Of a stretch of DNA of 5,570 bases, positions 1 through 5,570 are shown piece by piece. Positions within the stretch are counted from its first letter, which is position 1, and every line of letters starts with the position of its first letter. The DNA comes from Phycisphaerales bacterium UBA1926. GTDB taxonomy: Bacteria; Planctomycetota; Phycisphaerae; Phycisphaerales; UBA1924. Below the pieces are notes generated by a model that was not told where the DNA came from, did not search any database, and worked only from the letters and a program-made list of their open reading frames with translations. The translations under genes were made by a program, and so were the position numbers. Where the stretch lies: the NCBI GenBank assembly GCA_002337215.1, contig DDFO01000051.1:41743-47312 (forward strand), read 5' to 3'.

Positions 1-803
1 GGCCCGTCCTGCTCGGTATGAACCCGTCGGTCTTCCCGACCTTCGGTGACGATGACCCGCTCGCGGCGCTGCTCGAGCCGTTCGGCGTCCGCGTGCGCTC
101 GGCGGCGCCCGTGCTCAGCACCGCCAACGCCGCCTTGGGCCCCGCGACCGCGTGGGACATGCGGATCGTCCCGGGGCTGCAGGACAGCGCCCGGGCCGAC
201 GCGAACCCGGTCGCCGTCGCGGTGGATGGGCTCCCGTTTGCGATCGAATGGGCGCTCCCGATCGAGCGAGCGGACGCGGGAGAGTCCGGAGAACAGGGCG
301 AGGACAACCGGGCAACGGTCGAGCCGCTGCTCACGCTCGATATCCCGCAGTCCTGGTCGGAATCGGAGTGGCTCGCCTACTGGCGCACGCCCCGTTCCCA
401 GCGCGCCCTGCTCCGCGATGCGCCGACCTATACCGAGGGCGACGACCGCCGAGGCCCGTTCACCGTCGCGGTCGCCATCGAGCGCACGGGCGCGACATCG
501 GCAACCCGCCTCATCGCGGTCGGCTCCAACACCTGGTTCCTCGATCGTGCGTGGCGCTCGCAGCAGACACTCGCGGGGCGCGGCGTGCTGACCAACCCCG
601 GGAACCCCGAGTTCTTCGACGCCGCGGTGCTCTGGCTCGCGGGCCGCGATGATCTGATCGCCGTGAGCCCCCAGGCGAGGCCCGTCGCGCGGATCGAGCC
701 GATCTCACCCGGCGGCCTGAGCGTGCTCCGCTGGTCGCTCATCGGGGGCTTGCCGCTCACGATCCTCGCCGTGGGCGGGGTGTGGCGCCTGCTCCGAGGC
801 TGA
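1..803 (+). CDS. GldG / ABC_transp_aux-like membrane-anchored protein, 5'-truncated C-terminal part
   Basis: The reading frame is open from the left edge (first full codon at base 3) to the TGA at 801-803, giving 266 visible residues. The Met at base 18 is internal to a longer gene: the preceding codons read PVLLG, continuing a hydrophobic beta strand. Visible residues 1-35 resemble the end of a Rossmann-like auxiliary domain. Residues 153-185 (TVAVAIER, then RLIAVGSNTWFLD) and 201-225 (NPEFFDAAVLWLAGRDDLIAV) match the pattern at the end of GldG-family proteins, where a 'record state, then N-x-F-x-x-A-x-x-WLAG-x-x-x-L-I' block precedes a final transmembrane helix. That helix is seen at about 240-263 with a short basic tail. 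Family members usually accompany an ABC ATPase and permease, which here would lie upstream, outside the window. Residues 88-105 are an acidic, poorly conserved linker. The family call is by recognition only; a generic DUF with the same architecture is possible. Confidence 0.72.
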   Translation, partial: PVLLGMNPSVFPTFGDDDPLAALLEPFGVRVRSAAPVLSTANAALGPATAWDMRIVPGLQDSARADANPVAVAVDGLPFAIEWALPIERADAGESGEQGEDNRATVEPLLTLDIPQSWSESEWLAYWRTPRSQRALLRDAPTYTEGDDRRGPFTVAVAIERTGATSATRLIAVGSNTWFLDRAWRSQQTLAGRGVLTNPGNPEFFDAAVLWLAGRDDLIAVSPQARPVARIEPISPGGLSVLRWSLIGGLPLTILAVGGVWRLLRG

Positions 804-1241
804 TCGGCCCGCGAACCGTTCGTGTGTGTTCCCCCGGTCGTCGTCGCCGCTGAGATCCCGCCGGTCCGCACCGCTGCGCCGATACGCGGCGCGGGTCGCG
901 TGTTTCACCCCGCACTCGGGGCAGACAACGGACGAACCGCTCGGCTCGAGCCCCTCGAGGCTGTAGCCGCACCGCCCGCACCGTTCGCCCAGATCCCTCG
1001 GGATCGACCAGATGAACACGCCGACCACCGCGACGAGGACGGTGTAGGGGTAGGTGATGCTCTGCAGCACGGGGACGTAGATCTCGCCGCGTGTCCAGTG
1101 CCCGACCTGGATGTGGAACCAGTTGATCGCGATCAGGCCGAGCAGCCCCAGGGCGACCGCGACGATGCCCGGCAGGCGCCGGCGGTGCCGCCCCGCGAGG
1201 TACCAAACAATCAGCGCGTATCCAACGAAGAGGGGGACCAT
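705..1241 (-). CDS. Small membrane protein with C-terminal CxxC...CxxC zinc ribbon
   Basis: This 178-aa protein starts at the ATG at 1241-1239 and ends at the TGA at 707-705. Hydrophobic segments lie at about 3-17, 25-40 and 57-79. They are followed by a zinc ribbon with Cys88-x2-Cys91 (CGRCGYSLEGL) and Cys107-x2-Cys110 (CPECG). Four cysteines in this spacing normally bind one structural zinc ion, and the CGYxLxGL...CPECG variant is frequent in planctomycete membrane proteins of unknown function. Residues 111-178 are polar, charged and probably disordered; from about residue 147 they are encoded antisense to the GldG-like gene. The ATG lies 8 bp after the stop of the flippase-like gene, so translational coupling is likely; no clear Shine-Dalgarno is visible. 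The frame stays open upstream as far as 2036, but that stretch is arginine-rich shadow sequence of the neighbouring gene. The function is unknown. Confidence 0.8.
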   Translation of the reverse strand: MVPLFVGYALIVWYLAGRHRRRLPGIVAVALGLLGLIAINWFHIQVGHWTRGEIYVPVLQSITYPYTVLVAVVGVFIWSIPRDLGERCGRCGYSLEGLEPSGSSVVCPECGVKHATRAAYRRSGADRRDLSGDDDRGNTHERFAGRSASEQAPHPAHGEDRERQAPDERPAEHAQAAG

Positions 1242-1249
1242 AGAAGGAT

Positions 1250-2278
1250 CTATTCGTGTTCCGCGGGCGTCGCGGATTCGGAGCCGAGGGAAGACTGGGT
1301 GCCCGCCATACGCCGCGCGGCGCGGACCCGCCGGACCGACCAGGCTGATCCGATAAGCCCGATGGGCAGGGCGACCGCCATCTCCGCGGCCCGGTTGACG
1401 ACGTCCGCCAGAAGCCCGGCGGGCGAGGTCGCCAGGCGGACCCCCCACTCGCGCACACCGAGCCCGTTTCCTGAGACAGGGATCAGCAGCGCGACCTGGC
1501 TCACGGCCGCGACCATCACGCAATCCGCGAACGAGAGCCGAGAACCCACCAGCGCGAAGGACGCGCCGTAGCGCCCGACCCAGATCATCGAGTCGAGGTA
1601 GCGCCAGAACGCGGCGTAGAGGACGCGCCCGGTCCACGGGCCGCGCCGGCGCGTCACGATCGCCGCGAGCGCCAGCACGACCGCGGGGGCGGCGCACCAG
1701 ACCCAGGCGGGACCGCCGGTATGCACGAACAGCGCCACGACGATGAGCAGGCCGAGCGAGACACCGGTGAGCGACACGCTGAACCCGAGCACCCGGGCGG
1801 AGTCGGCGTATCGGATCTTGTTGATGTGCTTGTGATAGGCGAGGCGCCCGAACATGCCCGGCTTCATGGGCAGGTAGTTGAGCAGCCAGGCGCTGCCGAT
1901 CAGGCCCGCCATCTCGGCCCGGCCCACGGGGCGGCCGGTCTGCGAGCCGTACCGGTTGGTGAGTGCGCGCATCGATTCGCTCACCGTGAGCCAGTTGGCG
2001 ACCGGGAGCAGCAGCACCGACGCAACGAGCCACCACGGCGCGTGCCGAGCGGCGTCGATCGAGGCGGCGAAGTCGTGCTCACCAGAAACGATCACCCAGA
2101 TCGCGGCGCCGAAGAGCGCGAGCCCGATCACGAAGCCGATGATGGCGCGCGCACGATGCTGGGGCGGGTCGATCGGCGGCGCGTCGGCTATCGATGCCTG
2201 CGGAGGATCGGGCGCCTGCCGAGAGACCGACCGCTCATCCGGCTGCTGGACCGACCGCTCCGCCGGGTTCGGCGTCAC
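1250..2278 (-). CDS. Flippase-like / lysylphosphatidylglycerol synthase transmembrane-domain family protein
   Basis: This 342-aa polytopic membrane protein uses a GTG start at 2278-2276 and the TAG at 1252-1250. The start is supported by a Shine-Dalgarno, GAAGGG, at 2290-2285 with a 6-base spacer, and by an upstream extension that is only arginine-rich shadow sequence. Residues 1-42 are a Pro/Gln/Asp-rich cytoplasmic leader. Transmembrane segments are seen at about 46-65, 82-98, 124-136, 164-185, 194-208, 251-268 and 294-313. Family-like signatures are NYLPMKPGMFGR (134-145), matching the conserved N-x-x-x-P-x-x-x-G-x-x-x-R block, and PVSGNGLGVREWG (267-279), matching the conserved Gly-rich GxGxRE block. 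It covers only the membrane half; no C-terminal aminoacyl-transfer domain is present, so it should not be called a lysyl-PG synthase. Relatives are proposed to move or flip lipids, but the substrate is not evident. It sits third in a four-gene operon. Confidence 0.83.
   Translation of the reverse strand: MTPNPAERSVQQPDERSVSRQAPDPPQASIADAPPIDPPQHRARAIIGFVIGLALFGAAIWVIVSGEHDFAASIDAARHAPWWLVASVLLLPVANWLTVSESMRALTNRYGSQTGRPVGRAEMAGLIGSAWLLNYLPMKPGMFGRLAYHKHINKIRYADSARVLGFSVSLTGVSLGLLIVVALFVHTGGPAWVWCAAPAVVLALAAIVTRRRGPWTGRVLYAAFWRYLDSMIWVGRYGASFALVGSRLSFADCVMVAAVSQVALLIPVSGNGLGVREWGVRLATSPAGLLADVVNRAAEMAVALPIGLIGSAWSVRRVRAARRMAGTQSSLGSESATPAEHE
2225..2260 (-). repeat. In-frame 12-bp direct repeat in the flippase-like gene leader
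   Basis: The 12-mer GACCGACCGCTC occurs exactly at 2225-2236 and 2249-2260 on the + strand, a 24-bp period. On the coding strand it gives the tetrapeptide ERSV twice, eight codons apart, within the disordered N-terminal leader (about residues 7-18). It is probably a local slippage or duplication remnant. Confidence 0.5.
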
Positions 2279-2284
2279 CGCGCA

Positions 2285-2290
2285 CCCTTC
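2285..2290 (-). promoter_or_regulatory. Shine-Dalgarno for the flippase-like gene
   Basis: GAAGGG on the - strand overlaps the TGA stop of the preceding TPR gene (2291-2289) and lies 6 bases before the GTG at 2278. It decides the GTG start and implies translational coupling of the two genes. Confidence 0.65.
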
Positions 2291-4823
2291 ACGGCGATCC
2301 CTTGATCGCGCGGACCTTGCTCGCGCCCTCGAGCGCCGCCGCGCCCGGGCCCGCGGTCGAGAAGCTCGGGCGACCCTCGCTGAGCCGCTCGCGCAGCAGC
2401 GTTGCAATCCTCGCGAGCGCCGCGTCCTCGGCGCCGCCGGCGGCGGGGAGAATCGGGTCGCCCGCGTCACGGACACGCATCAGCATCGCGATCGCGACGA
2501 GGGAGCGGGGCGTCTCGACCTGCCGCACGGCTTCGCTCGCGATGCTCGACCGAACGGCGTCGTCGAACGGCGCGAGGTCGGGGATCTGCGCGGATGTTGG
2601 CAACGCCGACGCCAGCAGCAGCCGTTCCGTCGCGCCCGCGTTCTCGTACCGGGCGACCAGCGCGCCCACGAGCCCCCCGGGGTCGCGTCCTTCGCGCCAG
2701 AGCCTGGCGGCGGCGGACTCGATCACATCGACCGACTCCGCCGGTTCCGTCGCGTCGCGGACGCGCGCCGCGAGCTCGTCGGCGGGGAGCCGCGACGAAT
2801 CGCGGGTCGAACGGGAGATCTTGTTGGTGGAATCGCTGAGGCTGTAGGGGCCCGAGCGATACCCGCCGATGCTGTCGAGCTGCGGGTCCTGCCAGCCCTG
2901 CCACCGCATCCGGACAACGCCCACCTGGGCCGAGTCGAACGCGATGCCGTTCAGCCCCGCCTCGGCGTCGACCTCGGTCACGAGCTTCTCGCCGGGCATG
3001 AGCCGGAAGCGCCGGTCCAGATCGACCACGACAGGCTGCGGGGCGGCGAGCAGCGCGTCCGCGTCGTCCACCGAGACGCCCAGCAGCAGGCGGGACGAGA
3101 GCGTCCGGCTCGGGCCCAGCGAGAGCGGCCAGGGTGTCGTGTTGGTGACGATGACCCGCAGGCGGGTCCGCTCGTCGGACGTGAAGTCGGTCTTGGTCGG
3201 CTCGATCTTGAGGTTCATCAGCACGGAGGGGTCGGTCGTCAGCTTGTCGATCGCCGAGGGCACCTCCGCGACCATCCGCCGCATGAGCCGGCCCGCCTCG
3301 GTCACCGGGTCGGTCCTCCCGGTCAGCTCCATCGCCCGGCTGCGCGCCCACGCTCCGTAGGGAATGAACGGATCGACCCGCATGATCTCCTCGAAGACCC
3401 TCGCGGCGCCGGCGCTGTCCCCCTCGGTGGCGAGCAGCTCGGCCCTGCACACGCGCATGATCGAGTCGTTGGTCCCGATCTCATCGAGGATCTCACGCGT
3501 GCGATCGGTCTTGCCCGCGCGGAGCGAGACCCACGCCTCGAGCGGCTTGCGGAGCCTGTTCCACTCGTCCTCGCCGATGTACTTGGGAAGCTGCGGGATC
3601 TGGGCCGCGAGCGCCTGGTGCTCGACGTTCGCGAGCGCGCGCATGAACTGGAGCGAGATGAGCGACTTGCCGAACGCCTTGAACGCGACCGCCCGCGTCT
3701 GCTGGTCGTCGAGCTTGGTGGCTTCCTGCACTTCCTCGAACTGATGCCTCGCGTAGGCGTCGATCTCGCGGAGCCCGGTCGCGAGCGCCTCGCTGTCCTG
3801 GGCGTCCATCGCGGCGATGATGCGGATCTGCTCGTAGAGCGGATCGAGGAAGGCGTCCTCGGGCGGGGTCAGCAGGCGGTCGGGAAGGTCGCGCTGCTTG
3901 TCGCGTTCGTAGACGAGCCGAGCGTTGTCTCGGAGCAGCTTGAGCTCGCGGTCGATCTGGTTGAGCACCACCCGCGGGCCTTCGTTGAGCCAGCGGAGCG
4001 CGAGCGACTCGACCCGGTGGCGCGGCTCGAGCAGGCCCGCCCGGCTCATGATCGAGATGCCGTTCCCGTAGAAACGCTGCGCCTCCGCGGTCGCCCCCTC
4101 GACGGCGAGCAGGCGGGAGATACCGAAGTGGATGTTCGGATCGATCGGGTCGGCGTACATCAGCCGGAGCTGGAGCTCGAGCAGGCCCGCGAGGCCCTGC
4201 GCGTCGTTGTCGGCAAACTCGGCGTAGTAGCTCGTCGCGAGATGGTGCGCCTCCTTGTTGGTGCGGTCGAGGTCCGTCGCGAGCGTGAGTTTCTGCAGGA
4301 ACGCGTCGAGATCGCCCGCCTCGCGGTGGATCAGCGCCGCGTCGAGCGCGAGCCGGCTTCGGATCGTGGGGTCGAGGGCGGTGCCCCGGGGCCCGAGAAG
4401 CCGATCGAACATCGCCAGCCGCTCCTCGACGGTCTGCTTCTGCCCGATCCGGGCGCTGATGAGGCGGAGCTGGGCAACGGTGTCGCGGGGATCGATCGAG
4501 ACAACGCGGGCCGTGGCCTGCTCGAGCAGCCGGGGGTCGCCGGTCCCGAACGCCGCCGCGGTCTGCAGCCGAGCGAGGTCGGCATCCGCCGGCGCGAGCT
4601 CGCCCAGGATCGAAAACAGCCGCGTCGCGATCTCGTAGTCGGCGGGGATCGGCGAAGGGTTGAGCCGGAGATCAACGAGGACGGCCCGGGACGCGTGGTC
4701 CGCGGCGGCCTGCGCGAACGGGTCATCGCTCAGCGAAGGCTCGAGCGCCGCCGCCCCGAGCACCGCCGGGGCGCACAGCCCGAGGCCCGCCGCGAGGCCC
4801 GCCATAAGGACCGCGGCGCGCAC
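2289..4823 (-). CDS. Large exported TPR-repeat protein with a beta-sandwich-like region, function unknown
   Basis: About 844 aa, ending at the TGA at 2291-2289. An export signal opens the protein: Arg2, a hydrophobic core at about 3-24, and an Ala-rich cleavage region near 24-27 (GAAA before LEPS), so it is probably periplasmic. Helical tetratricopeptide-like repeats are visible at about 158-190 (ALDAALIHREAGDLDAFLQK), 191-224 and 230-262, and again at 424-452 and 456-488 (CRAELLATEGDSAGAARVFE). Residues 540-650 change to beta-rich sequence (RLRVIVTNTTPWPLSLG; RLMPGEKLVTEVD), like an Ig-type or NEAT-like sandwich. Residues 680-815 are helical again. No catalytic motif is seen, and a scaffold or protein-interaction role is inferred only from the repeats. 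Start choice is open: GTG 4823 gives the best signal peptide and an 8-bp gap; ATG 4805 gives 838 aa; ATG 4910 (873 aa) has a good GGAG Shine-Dalgarno but overlaps the upstream gene by 79 bp. Confidence 0.82.
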   Translation of the reverse strand: MRAAVLMAGLAAGLGLCAPAVLGAAALEPSLSDDPFAQAAADHASRAVLVDLRLNPSPIPADYEIATRLFSILGELAPADADLARLQTAAAFGTGDPRLLEQATARVVSIDPRDTVAQLRLISARIGQKQTVEERLAMFDRLLGPRGTALDPTIRSRLALDAALIHREAGDLDAFLQKLTLATDLDRTNKEAHHLATSYYAEFADNDAQGLAGLLELQLRLMYADPIDPNIHFGISRLLAVEGATAEAQRFYGNGISIMSRAGLLEPRHRVESLALRWLNEGPRVVLNQIDRELKLLRDNARLVYERDKQRDLPDRLLTPPEDAFLDPLYEQIRIIAAMDAQDSEALATGLREIDAYARHQFEEVQEATKLDDQQTRAVAFKAFGKSLISLQFMRALANVEHQALAAQIPQLPKYIGEDEWNRLRKPLEAWVSLRAGKTDRTREILDEIGTNDSIMRVCRAELLATEGDSAGAARVFEEIMRVDPFIPYGAWARSRAMELTGRTDPVTEAGRLMRRMVAEVPSAIDKLTTDPSVLMNLKIEPTKTDFTSDERTRLRVIVTNTTPWPLSLGPSRTLSSRLLLGVSVDDADALLAAPQPVVVDLDRRFRLMPGEKLVTEVDAEAGLNGIAFDSAQVGVVRMRWQGWQDPQLDSIGGYRSGPYSLSDSTNKISRSTRDSSRLPADELAARVRDATEPAESVDVIESAAARLWREGRDPGGLVGALVARYENAGATERLLLASALPTSAQIPDLAPFDDAVRSSIASEAVRQVETPRSLVAIAMLMRVRDAGDPILPAAGGAEDAALARIATLLRERLSEGRPSFSTAGPGAAALEGASKVRAIKGSP

Positions 4824-4831
4824 CTGCGCCG

Positions 4832-5161
4832 TCAGCCCTCGGGCACGACGAGCAGCGCCCGCAGCACGACCCACAAAAGAACGAGACAGCCGCTGACCAA
4901 GACGATGCATGAGGGAATCTCCACAAGCCACCCGACGGCCCGCCCGCCGCGGGGAAAGACCCGATCGGCGATACAGACACAGCAGATCATCTGCCCCGCC
5001 ATGCACAGCGTGATCCCGCCGATCACGCACATGCGACCCATCGAGGGCCACACCGCGGGGCCCGAGAACACGAGCCAGAGCCCGCTCGCGCCCAGCAGCA
5101 CCGACCACGGGGCGGCCACCACGATCAGCGTCAACAAACTCATCCGGCGCGGCGACACCAT
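4832..5161 (-). CDS. Small Cys-rich membrane protein, hypothetical
   Basis: This 109-aa protein runs from the ATG at 5161-5159 to the TGA at 4834-4832. The start is chosen because AGGAG lies 9 bases upstream; the TTG two codons earlier would leave only 3 bases. Hydrophobic segments lie at about 8-33, 45-65 and 82-106, so nearly the whole protein is in the membrane, with a basic N-terminus (SPRR) and a loop RVFPRGGR at 67-74 likely to be cytoplasmic. Seven cysteines occur (45, 53, 60, 61, 63, 85, 92), including a CCVC cluster inside the second segment. No family is recognised. It is the first gene of the four-gene cluster and follows rho after a spacer of about 145 bp. Its hydrophobicity and the Shine-Dalgarno argue that it is real rather than a chance frame. 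Confidence 0.7.
   Translation of the reverse strand: MVSPRRMSLLTLIVVAAPWSVLLGASGLWLVFSGPAVWPSMGRMCVIGGITLCMAGQMICCVCIADRVFPRGGRAVGWLVEIPSCIVLVSGCLVLLWVVLRALLVVPEG
4919..4922 (-). promoter_or_regulatory. Possible Shine-Dalgarno for an alternative upstream start of the TPR gene
   Basis: GGAG on the - strand lies 8 bases before an ATG at 4910-4908 that is in frame with the TPR protein. Its use would add 29 basic residues (two Arg-Arg pairs) before the signal peptide and make a 79-bp overlap with the small membrane-protein gene. It is recorded because it is better placed than anything before the GTG at 4823. Confidence 0.35.
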
Positions 5162-5179
5162 CGGCAAGAACTCCTGCCG
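5162..5179 (-). promoter_or_regulatory. Hairpin enclosing the ribosome binding site of the small membrane-protein gene
   Basis: Read on the - strand, the 18 bases directly before the ATG at 5161 form CGGCAGG, a four-base loop AGTT, and CTTGCCG. This is a 7-bp stem with one G-U wobble in RNA. The AGGAG Shine-Dalgarno (5174-5170) is split between the stem and the loop, and the stem ends immediately beside the AUG. If formed, it would be expected to restrict ribosome access. The structure was found by eye; no energy was calculated. Confidence 0.45.
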
Positions 5180-5280
5180 GAGAGTCTACGGGGATAGGGG
5201 CGGGAAGGTTCGGTATCCGCTCCCGCCACGATCCTCGGGGCTGGGAAGCCGCGAACCCGCGACTCAGAAGTTTCTCAATC

Positions 5281-5300
5281 TCATCGGCGGAGGCCGATGA
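5281..5300 (-). terminator. Perfect stem-loop immediately downstream of rho
   Basis: TCATCGGC and GCCGATGA are exact reverse complements, forming an 8-bp stem with a 4-base loop (CTCC on the - strand). It begins 6 bases after the rho TAG at 5309-5307. On the rho strand the following bases are GATTGAGAAACTT, not a T-run, so it is either a weak or U-poor intrinsic terminator or a 3'-end stabilising structure. Confidence 0.5.
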
Positions 5301-5306
5301 CTGAAT

Positions 5307-5570
5307 CTACCCCAGCGACATCGTCACCAGGAACTCGGCGTTGGTCTTCACCTTCTTCATCCGGCTCTTGAGCAGTTCCATCGCCTCGACCACGTTCATG
5401 TCCGAGAGGACCTTCCGCAGGCGGTAGACCAGTTCGAGTTCCTTCGGGTCCATGAGCAGCTCTTCGCGACGCGTGCCCGACGCGGCGATGTCGATCGCGG
5501 GGTAGGTCCGCTTCTCGACAAGCCTGCGATCAAGGTGCAGCTCGCTGTTGCCCGTGCCCTTGAACTCCTC
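5307..5570 (-). CDS. rho: Transcription termination factor Rho, C-terminal 87 residues (5' end beyond the window)
   Basis: The frame is open from the right edge to the TAG at 5309-5307 and encodes the end of Rho, the hexameric RNA-dependent ATPase that releases nascent transcripts. The hallmarks are seen in order: EEFKGTGN at visible residues 1-8, [19 protein letters not shown] at 10-28, the SGTRREELL block at 31-39 that in Rho carries the arginine-finger region, and the closing helices ending [17 protein letters not shown]. This agrees with the ending KTNxEFL typical of Rho proteins. Its N-terminal RNA-binding domain and Walker motifs lie outside the window. A hairpin follows the stop closely. 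The gene is co-directional with the four envelope genes downstream. Confidence 0.96.
   Translation of the reverse strand, partial: EEFKGTGNSELHLDRRLVEKRTYPAIDIAASGTRREELLMDPKELELVYRLRKVLSDMNVVEAMELLKSRMKKVKTNAEFLVTMSLG

Larger units (their letters stand above)
5162..5306. other. Intergenic spacer between rho and the four-gene cluster
   Basis: This stretch of about 145 bp has no supported gene. It contains the post-rho hairpin at 5281-5300, a minor CGCG/CGCG inverted repeat with an AACC loop at 5250-5261, and the RBS hairpin at 5162-5179. Any separate promoter for the cluster should lie here. The best -10-like hexamer on the - strand is TAGACT at about 5188-5183, but no convincing -35 sits 16-18 bases upstream, so no promoter is called and read-through from rho is possible. 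Confidence 0.6.

Noticed and set aside
812..822. Palindrome CGAACCGTTCG after the GldG-like stop, considered as a terminator
   Set aside because: The stem is 5 bp with a single-base centre, so it cannot form a normal hairpin loop, and no T-run follows.
46..871. Overlapping open frames on both strands across the GldG-like gene
   Set aside because: Their products are Arg/Pro/Ser-rich low-complexity sequence. Only the frame ending at 803 shows family-like motifs and a terminal membrane helix.
1242..2036. Upstream extension of the zinc-ribbon gene frame
   Set aside because: It is an arginine-rich product antiparallel in character to a membrane protein and lies wholly inside the flippase-like gene in another frame. 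The hydrophobic sequence begins exactly at the ATG at 1241.
2279..2476. N-terminal extension of the flippase-like protein by 66 codons
   Set aside because: The added residues are Arg/Ala/Ser-rich shadow of the TPR gene's 3' end. The GTG at 2278 has a well-placed GAAGGG.
4823..4910. Twin-arginine (Tat) signal in the long form of the TPR protein
   Set aside because: The Arg-Arg pairs are not followed by the expected x-F-L-K pattern; the context reads ARRARGLTAQ. An ordinary Sec signal peptide explains the hydrophobic stretch.
5183..5211. Sigma-70-type promoter ahead of the small membrane-protein gene
   Set aside because: TAGACT matches the -10 consensus at four of six bases, but the hexamer 17 bases upstream has almost no match to TTGACA.
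1878..5300. A very long open frame (1140 codons) on the + strand
   Set aside because: It lies antisense to the TPR, flippase-like and small membrane genes. Its product is a run of Arg, Asp, His, Glu and Val with no domain or hydrophobic pattern, as expected opposite high-GC coding DNA that avoids stops in this frame. The - strand genes have signal peptides, membrane helices and conserved motifs.
1..5570. Mobile elements, CRISPR arrays, tRNA or rRNA genes, defence systems
   Set aside because: No transposase or integrase motifs, terminal inverted repeats, regularly spaced repeats or tRNA-like cloverleaf were seen. Composition is even across the window, with no sign of recent transfer.

Overview
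The window looks like a piece of a high-GC bacterial chromosome, most likely from the phylum Planctomycetota (Phycisphaerae-like). This rests on the very high GC content, on a membrane protein carrying the CxxCGYxLxGL...CPxCG zinc ribbon common in planctomycete proteins, and on the mix of GldG-like, LPG-synthase-like and TPR envelope proteins. The assignment is inferred from protein character, not from a marker-gene comparison.

Layout. Bases 1-803 on the + strand hold the C-terminal 266 codons of a GldG / ABC_transp_aux-like membrane-anchored protein whose 5' end lies outside the window. Everything else is on the - strand. Reading it in its own direction from the right edge: the last 87 codons of rho (5570-5307); a perfect 8-bp hairpin six bases after the rho stop; a spacer of about 145 bp with no gene; then four closely packed genes. 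These are a 109-aa Cys-rich membrane protein (5161-4832), an 844-aa secreted TPR/beta-sandwich protein (about 4823-2289), a 342-aa flippase-like protein of the LPG-synthase transmembrane family (2278-1250), and a 178-aa membrane-anchored zinc-ribbon protein (1241-705). Gaps between them are about 8, 10 and 8 bp, so they are probably one transcript. The last gene runs 99 bp antisense into the 3' end of the GldG-like gene.

How they may work together. All four operon products are predicted to be membrane-embedded or exported, which suggests a shared cell-envelope role. No enzyme with a visible catalytic motif is present, so the pathway cannot be named. The most interesting details are an RNA hairpin that would enclose the Shine-Dalgarno of the first operon gene directly beside its AUG, the 99-bp convergent overlap, and the uncharacterised TPR protein. 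I found no mobile element, CRISPR array, tRNA or rRNA, and no convincing evidence of a new defence or biosynthetic system.
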